A DNA stretch of 64,000 nt, from contig OZ037876.1 in NCBI GenBank assembly GCA_964035575.1, positions 992,001 to 1,056,000 on the forward strand, read 5' to 3'. This DNA comes from Rhynchopus sp. YZ270_cl-10 (Eukaryota > Euglenozoa > Diplonemea > Diplonemida > Diplonemidae). The notes below the pieces were generated by a model. The model saw only the letters and a program-made list of their open reading frames with translations. It was not told where the DNA came from and did no database searches. Shown here one piece after another: positions 19,980-32,010 of the stretch. The number at the start of each line of letters is the position of its first letter. Within the stretch, counting starts at the first letter, position 1. A program made the translations under genes and the position numbers.

Positions 19980-21065
19980 CTTAATTTCGGGAAATACTAA
20001 AGATAAGATGAACCTCGGGGATGACGCAATTTAATTTAAAAAAAAAAACTGCAGCGATTAGGGATGAGAGTAGCAAGTTGTCAAGGAAATAGTGTAATTT
20101 TGTTTTGTTTTCAAAATCTGAAGGGGAGGTGGGTTTGTATTTTTTCAAAAAAAAAGGGTGCGGTAAAGATGTGGGGGAGGAGCAAATTGTTTTCGTGAGA
20201 TGTAGAGATGTCCAGAATCCTTTTTTTTTTTAAATCTGGGGATAAATACCAAGGGGGGAAAAACACTCAATTTTTTCGTCGTAAGATGAGCGTAAGTCTT
20301 ACTGTACATTAATCAACTCTTTGATCAAGCAAAAAAGGGGGTAGATAAGAACAGATACAAAAGCTGACAAAAAAAAGGAAGTTGAAGGTGCAAAACGCCT
20401 CACCGTTCATCGGCGAACGCAAGACACTGGAAAAAAAGATGGGGAAAAAAAAAGAAGGGGGAAGAAGAGAAAAAACGATAAGGACCACCTTGTGGAAACA
20501 AGGCGTGTACTCCCTTTGTGCAATTCGCCTATGGGAGGGGGGGTCACCTTACTAACAATGCAACTCGAGAGGCTACACACCCACTCCCACAAATGGTGAA
20601 GGTTTGTCGTCTTCCTGTTTTACACAACGTATAAGCTTGCAGCATGTGAGAAGGCACAGTGACAGGCCCGCATAGCGCAACTAACGAGGGCGCGGAGACG
20701 ATATCATCCACCTAATTTTTTTCAGTGATTTTTTTTCCGAGCTTAAAAGCATGTCAAGATGTTACAAAGGTTGAACGGACACCCCAGGTATCTTGCCAGC
20801 TCCATCCATCTGTCCTCCTGTATGAAAAATGTTGCAATTTTTGATTGTATTTTTCTCTTCCTGATTTATACTAACAAATTATAGTTTACCTCGCGCGACA
20901 CTCAAAAAACACTCATCAAGAAAACGACTTTTCTAATCGGTAAAAAATAGCTATAGTTTACCCCACTCCATTTGAGATGGCACCAAGGTGTGTCAGACAC
21001 TGGTGTTTCAGTAACGTTTTTTTGGTTTCTAATCAACATTGCAAACAAAAAAAAGAGCAACTATA
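19980..21065. other. Intergenic, nothing firm
   Basis: H3 copy at 20378-20425 and a diverged H1 copy at 20281-20315. No gene or recognisable RNA. Confidence 0.5.
20378..20425 (+). repeat. AAGTT-type element, family H3
   Basis: A-run, GGAAGTTGAAGGTGCAAAAC, then GCCTCACCGTTCATCGGCG. Nearly the same at 33002 and 47432. Confidence 0.75.
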
Positions 21066-21070
21066 TTTAC

Positions 21071-21805
21071 TCATACCACAAAGGCGCATTCTTCCCCAGT
21101 ATCAACTTGAAGCTCGGCTATTAGGTCGTGGATGTATGCCCGCAGTTCTTTCAGCGTATCGGGGTCGAAGCTGGTCATATCTCCGTCCAGGTTTTCACAG
21201 TATATTGTGAGTTCTGTGCCCTCTGGTGTGAAGAAGGCCATGATTTTCATGCCGGGCTCGCAGGCGTCTGCGTGCTCTGCGAAGACGACACGGCTGTCCA
21301 TCGTGAGGGCCGCGTCTGTGTACTTCAGACGCTTTCCGTTGGGCAGAACTATCGCAGAATCTTCCTTTGGGTACAACCCATGCCAGTACTCCAGCAACGC
21401 TAACGTCGTTTGCAGCGGACGCAACACAACACGCACATCTTCATACGGAACAGACCCATGCTCCAGCAGCTCAATCTCCGTTTTTAATTGGTTACATACG
21501 TGCTTAACAGTATGGTATGACTCAGATGAGTTGGGGCTGCTGACACACTTTCCCTCCCGCATGCATGCATACCCCTCGTTGACCAGCCGGTATATGCTCT
21601 GTTCGCGCTCCGGTGTCAAATGTGCATTGTGCTGTGGTGGGGGTGTGCGTGGGGGCTCTGCCTCCTCCTCCTCCTCCTCCTCTTCTATTGGCGCTACGTA
21701 GGTGGGGTTGCCTCGGTCTGCGAGGTAGTGTTCAAATCGTGCCTCTGCTTGTCGTTCGCTCTCTAAAGCCTTCTGTCGCAGCTGCGACAGACTTGGTTGT
21801 GGCAT
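21071..21805 (-). CDS. Acidic protein of unknown function
   Basis: 244 residues, single exon, ATG at 21805 about 30 bases after TTTCTCAG, a good splice acceptor. Residues 41-48 are a run of glutamates (CTC/CTT repeats at 21660-21685), then a Pro-rich linker. From about residue 63 the protein appears mixed alpha/beta: LTPEREQSIYRLVNEGYACM, HTVKHVCNQLKTEIELLEHG, LRPLQTTLALLEYWHGLYP, then strands around IMAFFTPEGTELTIYCENLD and a final helix KELRAYIHDLIAELQVD. No motif or family is recognised. Composition and the clean start support a real gene. Confidence 0.7.
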   Translation of the reverse strand: MPQPSLSQLRQKALESERQAEARFEHYLADRGNPTYVAPIEEEEEEEEAEPPRTPPPQHNAHLTPEREQSIYRLVNEGYACMREGKCVSSPNSSESYHTVKHVCNQLKTEIELLEHGSVPYEDVRVVLRPLQTTLALLEYWHGLYPKEDSAIVLPNGKRLKYTDAALTMDSRVVFAEHADACEPGMKIMAFFTPEGTELTIYCENLDGDMTSFDPDTLKELRAYIHDLIAELQVDTGEECAFVV

Positions 21806-21861
21806 TGTGTGTTTTTTTTTTGTCCCCCCTTTTCTGAGAAATTAATTTCAAAAATTAGTAG

Positions 21862-21972
21862 AAAGTTGACTTGAAATACACAGTCCTCGAACAGTGTACC
21901 TTTGTATATGATTGGTGTATCGGGGGGTCGACACCCAACCATGCAGTCCTACATCGTGGTTTACATCTGATA
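21862..21972 (+). repeat. Family H2 element followed by family H6 element
   Basis: AAAGTTGACTTGAAATACAC then GTGTACCTTTGTAT (H2), and GGGGGGTCGACACCCAACC then ATGCAGTCCTACATC (H6). The same H2-H6 order occurs at about 7028-7140, 12604-12695 and 45279-45450, so the two form one composite unit. Confidence 0.75.
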
Positions 21973-23529
21973 TGTAAAAGAGAAAAGAACGCCCTCTCTT
22001 AACAGTACACCTTTGGGTGGACCTTAACTACATTTCGTGGGTTGCATCCTAATAAAATAGACTAACTTTTTTTTTTTTGCCCTCACCTCAAGGGGATAAC
22101 GTGGTCGGGGGTAGTTGGGGGGGAAACAATGGAATGGGGTTAATACAACAGGGTTTGAACAGCAGGGCAGCGCTTAGACAGAGGGTGGGTATATTATGTG
22201 AGACATAAATCCTCCCTTCGCCAAAGACTCCCTTCTGTTTTCGGCAACCTTTTTTTTTTTAGGGGGGACACAATTGAACCGAGCAACATAATCAAAAACA
22301 TCCACGTTTTTTGTTTTGTTCATTTTTTTTTTGAAAAACCTGTTTCTGCAAGTGCTCGAAGAGAGTTGTTTTGGTTTTGTTTTCTTTTGAATGTGACTCA
22401 TAGGAAAAAAAAAAAAAGACAAAGTGCCAAAAAATGGGGAGAGAGAGAGGGTAAAAAAAAAACAAAAAAACAAAAACAAAACATTCTGTTAATAATGATG
22501 TCTTTTGTTTGAGACAAGAAACAGGTGTTTATTTGTTTTTGTTTTTTGTTTGTTTTTTTTGTGTGTGGGAACAGGCTACACGTGAGGGAGGAAAAGCAGC
22601 GTTCGTGTGAGGGGGGGGATACTAGTCGTGATACAACTGCTAAAAATAAAATAAAAAAGACAGCAAAAAATAAAGGATTTTTTGAGGCATAAGGGAATAC
22701 AAAAAGGAAAAGAAAAAACTTATAAAAATGTGAACAGCGGATGAATGGATGGGGGGGGTAGTGGGGGGGTTGGGATGGGAGTCTGTACTGGAGATCGTGG
22801 GGGAAAAAACACACATTTTTACCTTTTCTTATACGTTGCTTTGTTGCCAAAATATAAAACGTTGTCTCGCGTTGGTCTTGTATAAAAATATGATATTTAT
22901 TTTCAAAAAAAAAATAAACAAATTCAGAAGCTACAGAAGAGCTATAAAAAAAAATATCCCATTCTCTCTCTCGCTTGCGGTCGATTTTTTGCCTTCTTTT
23001 TTTTCTTGCTTTTTTTTTTTTGTCGAATAATTTAATTACAATTGACAGAACAGTGCACGATACAATACGCTATGTTGATTGTTCATCTTTTTTTCCCCCC
23101 TTTTTGTCTTTCCCAGCTAAGGGAAAGCCAGTCATCAACCTCCTGAACCCCTCCCCTCCCCTCCCCCCCGTTGTCCCCGTCACCCAAACACATACAAGGT
23201 TGCTCAACAATGCAACTAAAAAAAGGGGGGAGGGAAAGAAAAATGGCAGCGGCTCGACCACTAGAGGCTTTCGTGTACAGAGTGGCGATCAAATGCGAGC
23301 TGGAAGAAGGGAGAACAGTGAGTACATGGTGTGTGGGATGCGGAGAAGGCGCGAAGTGGCACTCTTCATACAAGAGAAGCGGAGTCAGCAGGGCAGCTTA
23401 GTAGGCCTTGGTGGGGGTCGAGTAGTGGCTGTGTTGTGGTGGTGTTGTTTTTTTTTTTTTTTATACTTTGTCGAATGGTGCATAAATGTAATTGTCGTCA
23501 TATCTCAATCCTCTTTCGCATTTTAAAAA

Positions 23530-23595
23530 AAGTGAAGTTATTATTAATGCACCTCCGACTGACCCACATACAATGCCAACCCCGGATGAAATCAC
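23530..23595 (+). repeat. AAGTT-type element, family H4
   Basis: GTGAAGTTATTATTAATGCA, CCTCCGACTGACCCACATAC then AATGCCAACCCCGGATGAAA. Copies at 31955, 33065, 48290 and 48355. Confidence 0.75.
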
Positions 23596-23739
23596 AAAAA
23601 ACCCAATTATTCGTAGCTGAGGATCAGATACTCATAAAAATGATGGAATTATAATGAATGAAAAATCGTAAAATAGATTGTTCTGGTTAATAACACGCGA
23701 GAGAAGGGGGAAAGAACAACAGAAACAAAAGGCGCATAC

Positions 23740-25859
23740 TTGGGTGAGCGGGAGCGTCCGGGCGACTGCCTGCCTGCGCTGTGGAAGAAGCTGTTGTGCG
23801 TGGTGCGCAGCTTGCCTTCCTTCTCCTCAAGCGCCTCACGCTGCTCACGGAGCATAACCTCCTGCTCGACGATGTTCTTCTCTTCGTCGAGGAGGGCACG
23901 CTTCCTTGCGTCCTCGGCGGCGAGACGATCCTCCATCTCCGAGATCTGTTGTTAGAGTGGGTGAGTGTAAAGTGGAAAGTGCACATTAAAAAAAAATTTT
24001 GAAGGATGACTATGCCGTCGAGAGACAATTTGGCAATGCGATCCCCGCCTGTCTAGTATTGATCACAATCGTATAAAAATAAACAACGAGAAAGTAAAAA
24101 CAACGGCCCACACACCTGGCGGTCGTGCTCTGCAATGGCGGCGCGTGCGTCCTCGAGTGCACGCTGGCCGGGTTCCTGCCTGTCGCGTGCGTTCTGGAGC
24201 TGTCTGCCAAGGTCGTCGCGCATGCGGCCTGCCTCGGAGACGTGCTGGTTGGCTTCGTTCGCCTTTTGCGCGCTTTCCCTCTGTAATAGTGTGGGTGGTG
24301 TTTGAGAACTCATAGGGGTAACTGTTGAATATGGCAAAGAGTGGATGTATATGTGGATGTAATGATATGGTATATGCTATGTCACGTCTGCCATACCGCA
24401 AGCTGCTCTGCGCGTGCAAGCTCCCTCTCCGCGTCCTGCATCAGGGTGCGTGCGTTGTCCAGCGTGCGCGGGATGTCCCCGAGGATCTGGTTGTGTCTGT
24501 CCTGTGCCTCCTGTGCTGTGCTGCGTGCCTGGTCCGCAAGCGCCTTCTGGCGCTCCTTCTCGCGCTGTGCGTCCTGCAGTGCCTGCATCAGTCTGCGCTC
24601 AGCTGCCTCTGCTGCTTCAGCCGCCTGCATGGCTGCCTGCGCCTTTCTGTTCGCATCCTCCATTTCGCGTGCAGAGTCTGCTGCACGCAACTGTGCCTGG
24701 CGTTCACGCTCCTTTTCTGCCGCAAGCTCCCTCTCCTTGTCGGCGCGTGCCTGGCGTGCACGGTCCACGTCACGGTTCTGCGAACGGAGAATGCAAAACG
24801 ACATACAACAAATCACATACCGCGTCGCGCGATGCGTCCTCTGCCTGTCTTGCTGCGTCCTGTGCGTTCTGCACGTTTCCGTCCTGCGAAGAGAAAGAAA
24901 AAAATGATAATACTATACAACACACCGCACTGCACCGCACCGCAGCATCACAACCCACACCCACATACCGCCTCCTGCTGGCGACGCTGCAGGTCGTCCG
25001 CCTCCGAGCGCAGTCCGTCAAGGTTCTGCTGCAGCTGACGTTCGCGGTCCTCGAGTCCGGGGCGCTGTGCCTTGGCGGCGTCGATGCGTCCTGTCTCTGC
25101 GAGGTGCTCCCAGTGTGCCTTGAGGCGGTAGTAGAGGGAGTCGAGGAGGGCGGGGTAGAGCTCGCAGAAGCGGCGCCACTCGTCCATCGACACGAGGCCA
25201 TCCTTGTCGTAGTCTGCCTTGCGGAAGAGGCTGTCCACCGTCGACGTTGTGAACTCAAGCTCGACTGTCCTGAAGATACGCTGCAGCTCGTCGAGCTCAA
25301 TGGTGCGGTTGCGGTTTGCGTCACACTCATCGAAGCAGAGCTTGACCTTGTCGTCGTGGCCAACGTTCTCGGGGAAGGTGTGGCCGCTTGCGGTGGTGAC
25401 CGTAGCGGTGGCCACTCCACGCGACATGCTCTGCATCGCTGCGTACGGCGCAGGCGACCCTGCGTGGATGGGCGACGCAGACTGGTACCACTGGTTGTTC
25501 GACGGCGAGTGAACCTGGTGTGGGGAGTACGACATCACAGCCTTCTTGGCCGGCGGGATGTGTCCCTGAGACTCAGTGTACCGTGTGCTGTGCGGCTGGA
25601 AGGAGTACAACTGGCAGTAGTTACGCAGCTGGTTGGCCCCAAGCACCTCAACCCAGTCGTCACTCACTTCATCCACAACGTGGAACTTCGACACCTGGTA
25701 CGGGACGTTGTGTCCCGGACGCACAGTGTTCTGCTCCGAAGTGAACGCGTACTCGACCTGCTTCGTCAACTCGGACAGAGTAGGCGCAAAAGGGAACTCA
25801 AGCTCCAGGTTGGTCTTCCTCCCGAAGACATCTGACGCAACAAATACGGTGTACGGCAT
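23740..25859 (-). CDS. BILBO1-like flagellar pocket collar protein, paralog A
   Basis: Exons 25859..24969, 24883..24821, 24777..24397, 24280..24116 and 23945..23740 keep one frame for 568 residues. All donors are GTATG except one GTGTG, and all acceptors are CAG. The 3' end is unresolved: a phase-2 GTATGC donor ends exon 5, otherwise the frame stops at 23649. Layout: an N-terminal globular domain (VFVASDVFGRKTNLELEFPF to GQLYSFQPHST-type block, residues 1-100), a Pro/Ser linker, two EF-hands (DANRNRTIELDE and the canonical DYDKDGLVSMDE), ALLDSLYYRLKAHWEHL, then about 270 residues of Ala/Arg/Glu-rich coiled coil. This is the domain order of trypanosome BILBO1, the main scaffold of the flagellar pocket collar. 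First of a tandem trio. Confidence 0.85.
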
Positions 25860-25869
25860 AGTGGATTGG

Positions 25870-27125
25870 GAAGTTTTATGAACTGAAAAAGATACAAAAG
25901 CAAAAAGGGGGGGAACTTCTCCACGTTGTGCCTTTGTGTGATGGATGGGGTGGTTTTGAAAACGGGGACTAAAAAAGCGTCTGAAAAAGCGGGCAACTGG
26001 GAGATCGTTTTATATGTACTAACAAAAAAGTTCAAACCTATGTTTAAAAAGAAAGGAAAAAAAAAGAAAAGACAAAAGAAAACACACATTGACACACTGT
26101 GGCGTGGGCTGAAAGATGTTAGCCAGTCGCGCAAAGTGGACATATAAAAGATATAAGGGTATCACATTTGTTTAACGAGAAGACATGATTTCCTACCTTG
26201 CTAAGCTAGTAAACATACACAACTCATCAAAAGGGGGGTGCGGGGAAAGGGACACAGTGAAACAAATAAAATAACAATCACAACAACAGGGTTGACGTTT
26301 GGTTTATCGGGTACTTTTTCTTTTTTCTTTTTTTTTCAAATTTTTCCTCCAAAAATTGGGGGGAAAAAAAGCGCCCCGTTTCTCTTGTAATTTTTATTGC
26401 ATTTGAAAACACTATACACAAAAAAAAAAAGGCAGTAAAACAAGCCAATACGAACAAATCTAGAATTTTTTTTTTCTTACTTTTTTTTTTCTGGCAATAC
26501 TCCTTTCATAACTCAACCTCACGTTTTCTACAACAAGAGCATTGTATTACTCTGGAGAGAGATAAAAGCCAAAAAAAAAGGAATGGGTGGGACAACAAAC
26601 ATGGGGAAAAATAGGGGGAGCCTCAACTAAAAAAGCCACAAGACACCAGGGAGGGAGGGGAGAAGGGAAGAGAATACAAAAGGGGGAGGGAATTCGGAGG
26701 GATTTTTTTGTGTCTTCGTAGCATCAAAAAAAAGGAATAAAAAAAAATCATGAAATATGACCATCGCTGTGCACAACTTTCAAGCATTTTCTTACTGGGG
26801 GGGTTTATTTAAAAACCCCCAGTAATTTTTTTTTTCAACAAAAAAAGGGGGAGGAAACGACAACAACAAACACCCCCATTGTTGTCGCCCCTTCTCTCCG
26901 TCTCAAAATGACGGGAAGTGGGGAGTCACAATATTAATATAGTGTCTTTGTTGTACACCCCCCCAAAAAAGTCTTGCTGTTTCCTTTTTTTTCTCTCTTC
27001 GTTTTTTTTTTTTTGTTTCGGCTATATCTAAATGGGTATGTATATGAAGTAGCGCTAGCTACTCCCTTTCTCTCTCTCTCTTCACTACAACCGGCCACTT
27101 TCTCTTCTAACACCAAAAAAACCAC
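25870..27125. other. Intergenic between BILBO1-like A and B
   Basis: T- and G-rich, no gene seen. Includes the perfect 10-bp inverted repeat at 26792-26825. Confidence 0.5.
26792..26825. repeat. 34-base palindrome with TTACTGGGGG ends
   Basis: TTACTGGGGG, a 14-base centre, then CCCCCAGTAA. The same terminal sequence bounds the 37030-41916 composite, so this may be a minimal or solo form of that element; a transcript hairpin is the alternative. Confidence 0.6.
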
Positions 27126-27127
27126 CC

Positions 27128-30100
27128 CTAGTAATACTTACGTGAGGATGAAGTGGTGTTGTTGTTGTATGAGGACGCCTGGTATGTGCTGTTCCTGTGT
27201 TGTGTGTTAATGTGAAGATGATGGAAACTCCCTTGAGATAACCTGGGTGATAAACCTTCTTTTTTGCACCAAAAAAGAAAAGTACTACGGTGTCAATACC
27301 TATCTTCACCCACATAGGAAAAATGGGAAACGAAACAGGGGGGGGGTTTGTTAGTTGTACGCTTCCACCATTCAACTTCGTTTGACCTATAAAAAACACA
27401 ACGCAAACCCCTGTTCTTTCGATCGTTGTAATATGGGTATGTGAAGTATGTGAAATATGATAGGTTTTCAAACGTAAAGAATAACACAACTATTCAATGG
27501 GGGAGGTGGTACATACACAACCGGCGAGCGTGCCTGCATTGCTGGGGAACGAGATGCGGAGCGTCCTGGGGAGACGCGGTTTGCGGTGCTGAAGAAGTTG
27601 TTGTGCGCATCGCGGAGGGCACCTTCCTTTTCTTCGAGGGACTCACGCTGCTCACGGAGACGCACCTCCTGCTCAACGAGCTGGCGTTCTTGGTCGTCGA
27701 GGGCACGGCGCTTTTCACGTTCGGCGGCGAGGGCAGCTTCAAGCTCGCTGATGGCACGGTCGTGCTCCTCAAGCGCACGCTGCGCCTCAAGCCATGCAAG
27801 ACGCGACGGCTCCTGTCTATCACGCAGGCCCTGCAGAATGCGCATCAGCTCGTCACGCAGGCGTGCCGCTTCTGCCGCCTGCGCAGCCGCCTCGCTAGCC
27901 GCATTCCCAAGGTCCCTCTGCCTCTGGTCTGCTGCAGCCAACTCCCGCTCCGCAGCCTGCAGCCTTGCAATCGCCTCCTCCAATGCTCTTGGGATCTCAT
28001 TGATAAGCTGGTTGTGTCTGTCCTGTGCACGCTGTGCGTCTGCGGCACTCTGGTCGACCACGCCCTGCTGGCGCTCGCGTTCGCGCTGTGCGTCGTGCAG
28101 GGCTTGGGCAGCACGGCGTTCAGCAGCGTCGGCATCGGCAAGACCTTGCTGGGCTGCCTGAAGACGGCGTTGGGCTGCGTCCAGTTCGCGTGCAGCCTAG
28201 AGGGGGTAGAGGGTGGAGGGTGTGAGGGGTCGTTAGTGAGGGTAGTGATGCATAGACATATTGCAAAGAGAAAAGGGTTGTGTGATGTAAAATCACAATT
28301 AGCAAAGTTGAGAGAAATGAATGTCGTGGAGTGATGGATCTTGATAGAATCGCTTAAAAAAAAGGGGGGCGGGTCTGTATGTGTGCTGTACCTCGGCAGC
28401 ACGCTGCTGTGCCTGGCGCTCACGTTCCTTCTCTGCCGCAAGCTCCCGCTCTCTGTCAGCACGGCCTTGCTTCGCGGTGTCGACATCACGTACCTGGAAG
28501 TTGATGGATGGTGGTAGATGAATCGAAGAGTGGAGGCTATCGAGCGAACAATGAAATCGCTGGACAAATGTGTCTTCGCCTCTGTGGAGACTCTCCAATC
28601 AGACAGAAACCAAAAAAAAAATGAAATATATACATTCATATACTTACTACCGAAATATAGAAAAATTGAGCTGAATTGGACACATTGTAAAGAAAAGAAA
28701 CCCATCCGTGTCATACCCCATCCCGTGCCGCATCCTCTGCTGCCCGCTGTCTCTGGTCTGCCTCAGCCGCAGCCCTGTCAGCATCACTAAGGCGACGCTG
28801 TCCCTCCTCTGCTTCAATCTGCGATCTGTCAAACGTGTCCTTCGCGGTTCTTTCGTTGGCCTGTAAAGAAAAAGGGGGGGTAGTTTTTTCAACAATCACC
28901 CTATTGTATGGTCAATATCACCCAAATAACTGATGTAACTATGGTCAATATCACCCAAATAACTGATGTAACTAAAATAGGGCAATGTGAAGGAACTACG
29001 TACACTTGCTTTCAAATACACTCATGACCTCAAGAAGCCTTTTTTTGGGAGAAAAAAAAATGTTGTATCGACCTCTGTACAAAGAAAAACAGATTCTTGA
29101 AAACGCTCTGTATACCTCAAACTGCGCACGGAGATGGCGTGCCGCATCGATCTGCTGCTCCCCTGCGAGGTGGTCCCAGTGTGCCTTAAGGCGGTAGTAG
29201 AGGGAGTCCATGAGGGTGGGGTAGAGCTCCGCAAAGCGCTGCCACTCGGGGAAGTTGATGACGTTGTCGCGGTCGTGGTCACCCTTGCGGAAGAGGTCCT
29301 CGACGGTGAGGGAGGAGAAGTCGATGTGCACCATGCCCATGATACGCTTCAACTCATCGGGCTCCACTACGCGGTTGTTGTTCGCGTCCGTCTGCTCGAA
29401 CAGGATACGCACCTTCTCGTCGTGCGACGCGTTGTCCGGCATATGCGGTGCCCCGGCCACCGCAACACACGCAGGAAATGCAGGTGCCTGTGTCCCCACC
29501 ACGCCAGGTGCATTGTACCCCCCAGTCCCCCCATAGTTGCTTGCCCCCCCACTCCGCATCCCAGGGGAAGGTGTGTACGTATGCGTATGGGTGTGCGAGT
29601 ATGAAGAGCCCCCCCCAGCAGGTGGCGGCCGGTAGGTGCTAACAGCCCCTCCTGCACCGCGTGGGCGTTGTGCAGCGGGGATGTGTCCCTGAGACTCAGT
29701 GTACCGTGTGCTGTGCGGCTGGAAGGCGTACACCTGGCATTGGTTGCGCAGCTGGTGTGCGCCAATCACCTCAACCCAGTCATCTGTGACCGCATCCACA
29801 ACGTGAAACTTCGAGACCTGGAATGGAGGTGCGCCTGGCCTGCGTGCTTGCATCTCTCCTCCAAACGCGTTTTCCGTAGTCTGTAGAGAGGGGAAGAGGG
29901 GAAGAGGAGGTGAGAAAGAAAGATGTTGATGAATATGCTTCACCGTGTGCCGAGTGAAGGACGCTCTGCGGGGTATCGAACCCCCAGAGAACATTCATTG
30001 GTTTGTACACGAAGAAAATAAAAAGAAAGGATGGCCCCAAGCCTCTCCTGTTAGCCACAATAAGATCACAACATTGGTAGACAGCATCGGCTGTATGGCT

Positions 30101-30314
30101 TTGGCAAAAGGTTAGGAAAAAGGTTGATATGACCTCAACTCTATTAGTCGTTGTTAAGACAGAGTAGTGACATCTCGGCAGTGTAAAAAGGGGAGGAAGG
30201 AAAAGGGGTGTGTACCTGTGTCAGCTCCGTCAGCGACGGAGCGTAGGGAAAGTCGAGCTCAAGGTTGATCTTGCTCCCGAAAACATCCGAGGCAACACAG
30301 ACGTTGAACGGCAT
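27128..30314 (-). CDS. BILBO1-like flagellar pocket collar protein, paralog B
   Basis: Exons 30314..30216, 29880..29116, 28860..28717, 28493..28392, 28196..27517 and a sixth starting 27194 keep frame for about 615 residues. The last exon either stops at TAG (27130-27128) or is spliced again at a GTAAGT donor after 27142. Start MPFNVCVASDVFGSKINLEL. The N-terminal domain (to about 100) is followed by a Gly/Tyr/Ser-rich linker, EF-hands DANNNRVVEPDE and DHDRDNVINFPE, TLMDSLYYRLKAHWDHL, and a coiled coil with the block LVEQEVRLREQRESLEEKEG shared by all three paralogs. Unlike A, an intron splits the N-terminal domain after residue 33. Expected at the flagellar pocket collar. Differences between the linkers suggest separate partners (inference). 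Confidence 0.83.
28904..28973 (+). repeat. Two perfect tandem copies of a 35-base unit
   Basis: TATGGTCAATATCACCC followed by AAATAACTGATGTAAC, twice, in the intron between exons 2 and 3 of paralog B. Looks like a very recent duplication or an assembly artefact. Confidence 0.85.
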
Positions 30315-30439
30315 GGTGTGTGTTATGTAGTGCTACTCACGTGAACGTGGCCGGCCACTCTGTGTGTTTTTTTTAATAGGGTAGGGGGTTATGCGTAACA
30401 AATGTAGTGCGAACCACGACGACAAAAAAAAAATTGACT

Positions 30440-30680
30440 TGATATACAAAGCCCTCTCGATGGAACCCGAGGGCACACAAGGACCCGGGACGGGCTGAGG
30501 TTACGCTACGCCTCCCCAAGGACGCCGTGAAGAGGCTGCAGGCGAGCTTGGGCACACAGGGTGCTCTTCAAACTGCCCAGCTTTGATGAAGGGAACGAGA
30601 AATACAACGTTCCCCTGCAGAAGTCGGTTACGCTTGCTGGGGCAGTAGAGCTGCTCCGCACTATCGGAATACAAAAGTAG
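30440..30680 (+). pseudogene. Coding-like remnant on the plus strand
   Basis: Two adjacent stretches read as protein, EVTLRLPKDAVKRLQASLG and then VLFKLPSFDEGNEKYNVPLQ followed by KSVTLAGAVELLRTIGIQK and a stop. They are not in one frame. Composition is protein-like. It is the only strong plus-strand coding signal near here and points to a decayed or captured gene. Function unknown. Confidence 0.35.
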
Positions 30681-30713
30681 CTGAATCTGCTTTATGGAGA
30701 ATGTGAACCTGAA

Positions 30714-31134
30714 GGCTTCTGCTATGCGTGCGATAGCTTCGTGACATAGGGGACCTCTTCCAGTCCTGCACCCACTGCGCGGTCATGCGCTGTGCGACTT
30801 GCTCGGAGTAGCCGATACAACCGCTGTTCCAAGGGACTACCTTCCGACGTGACCGCATCTTCTTGTGCAGCGAGATGCGCTACAAACCCGGTCCCCCTCG
30901 ATACCTCGCTATTGCCTCAATAAATGTCACCTCGCTGTTTAAGCACACGAAGTATTTGCCATTGCTGCCAATGTTATTGGTGTCCAAGAAACTGCTCTCA
31001 CCGTAGCCGGACAGACGGAGGGTTCCAGTGAATTGAGAAACAAACTGGGTGTGGTGTGGGGTGCTCCACTTCTCTGTCTCCCTCACGTCCCTATGGGTAG
31101 TACCATTCGTGGGAAAGAACGGCGGCGTTGCCAT
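30714..31134 (-). CDS. Small unknown protein, probably two exons
   Basis: ATG at 31134 opens MATPPFFPTNGTTHRDVRET and runs to FVCLNSEVTFIEAIAR. A GTATCG donor then allows a 68-base intron ending GGTAG, after which the frame continues SPLEQRLYRLLRASRTAHDR and AVGAGLEEVPYVTKLSHA to a stop, about 117 residues. The intron's phase works and the second part is helical and polar. Without splicing the frame stops at 30880 after 84 residues. Same direction as the neighbours, lying between BILBO1-like B and C. No family recognised. The exact 3' end is approximate. Confidence 0.45.
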
Positions 31135-31609
31135 TTTGTAAGAAGCCGTATATTGTGCATCGCTGTACTGCTTTTGACACCTTGTTCGAGCAGTTCATCA
31201 AGGTTCTTCATGGCTCGTGAACAGTATCCCCTCCGGAGCAAAGTGGAGGAAATCTAGTTGATTGAACAAAAAAAAAAAAAAAAACGTCTTTTTTTCATTT
31301 AGTGCACAAAAGAACAGCGTACAACAGTGCCTGGGGGGGGTGGTGACAAAACGATAGACGTCTGCACCTACCCACAAGAAATAAACGAATCGGGCGTACA
31401 AGGGAAGGGGGAGCGAGGTAAAAAGAGAGGAAGAAGAAGAAAGATAGTAAAAAAAAAGACGATAAAAGGGGCGAAGGGAAGAAAGGGGGGAAACATAATA
31501 AATCTAAACTAGGTTTTTTTGGGAGGAAGAAACAAACGTACACACAGTATAACAACCGAAGGGGAGAGACTTTTTGCGCAGGGCTGCAAAAAAGAAGAAA
31601 AAGAAAGGA

Positions 31610-31722
31610 GAGTTTATAAGATGAACCTAAGCGCCGTGCTTAGTCACCTTGAGGGGGGGGGTCACATTCGTTATCAAAAAAAGGTGTCTTGAAATAAGCC
31701 CTCTCATACCAGTGTACCTTTG
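31610..31722 (+). repeat. Family H1 then family H2 element
   Basis: GAGTTTATAAGATGAACC, TAAGCGCCGTGCTTAGTC, then TCACATTCGTTATC (H1 with tail). Then AAAGGTGTCTTGAAATAAGC and CCTCTCATACCAGTGTACC (H2). Confidence 0.7.
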
Positions 31723-31954
31723 GGTGTGTGACCGGAACGAGGTGGGCCAACCAGAATTTCCTGACAGCCGTTTTGAGGGGGGAAAAAAAAAAAGAAGAAG
31801 AGTTTTGGTAAAATATGAGACTGAGTCTCTCGTACTAAGTCACTAAAAATTGCGTAGTTCGATCACACAAGGTGACACACTACTAATTTTTTGACAAAAA
31901 TAAAACATAGAAAATTGAAACCAGTCTCAAAGCATAGTGGACCCTTAACAGAAT

Positions 31955-32010
31955 CTGTAGTTGATGCAGGCACCTCTGACTGACCTACAATGCCAGCCCC
32001 GGATGAAAGC
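31955..32010 (+). repeat. AAGTT-type element, family H4
   Basis: TGATGCAGGCACCTCTGACT, GACCTACAATGCCAGCCCCG, then GATGAAAGCACAA. Confidence 0.7.

Larger units (their letters stand above)
21838..23640. other. Intergenic or 3' region of the next gene
   Basis: Holds H2 (21862), H6 (21918) and a second diverged H2 (about 21985) in a row, then AT- and G-rich sequence. A possible last exon of the neighbouring BILBO1-like gene begins near 23299 after CTTCTTCCAG, but I cannot settle it. Confidence 0.45.

Noticed and set aside
24325-25835. Long plus-strand frames opposite the BILBO1-like exons
   Set aside because: Shadows of GC-rich coiled-coil coding on the minus strand.
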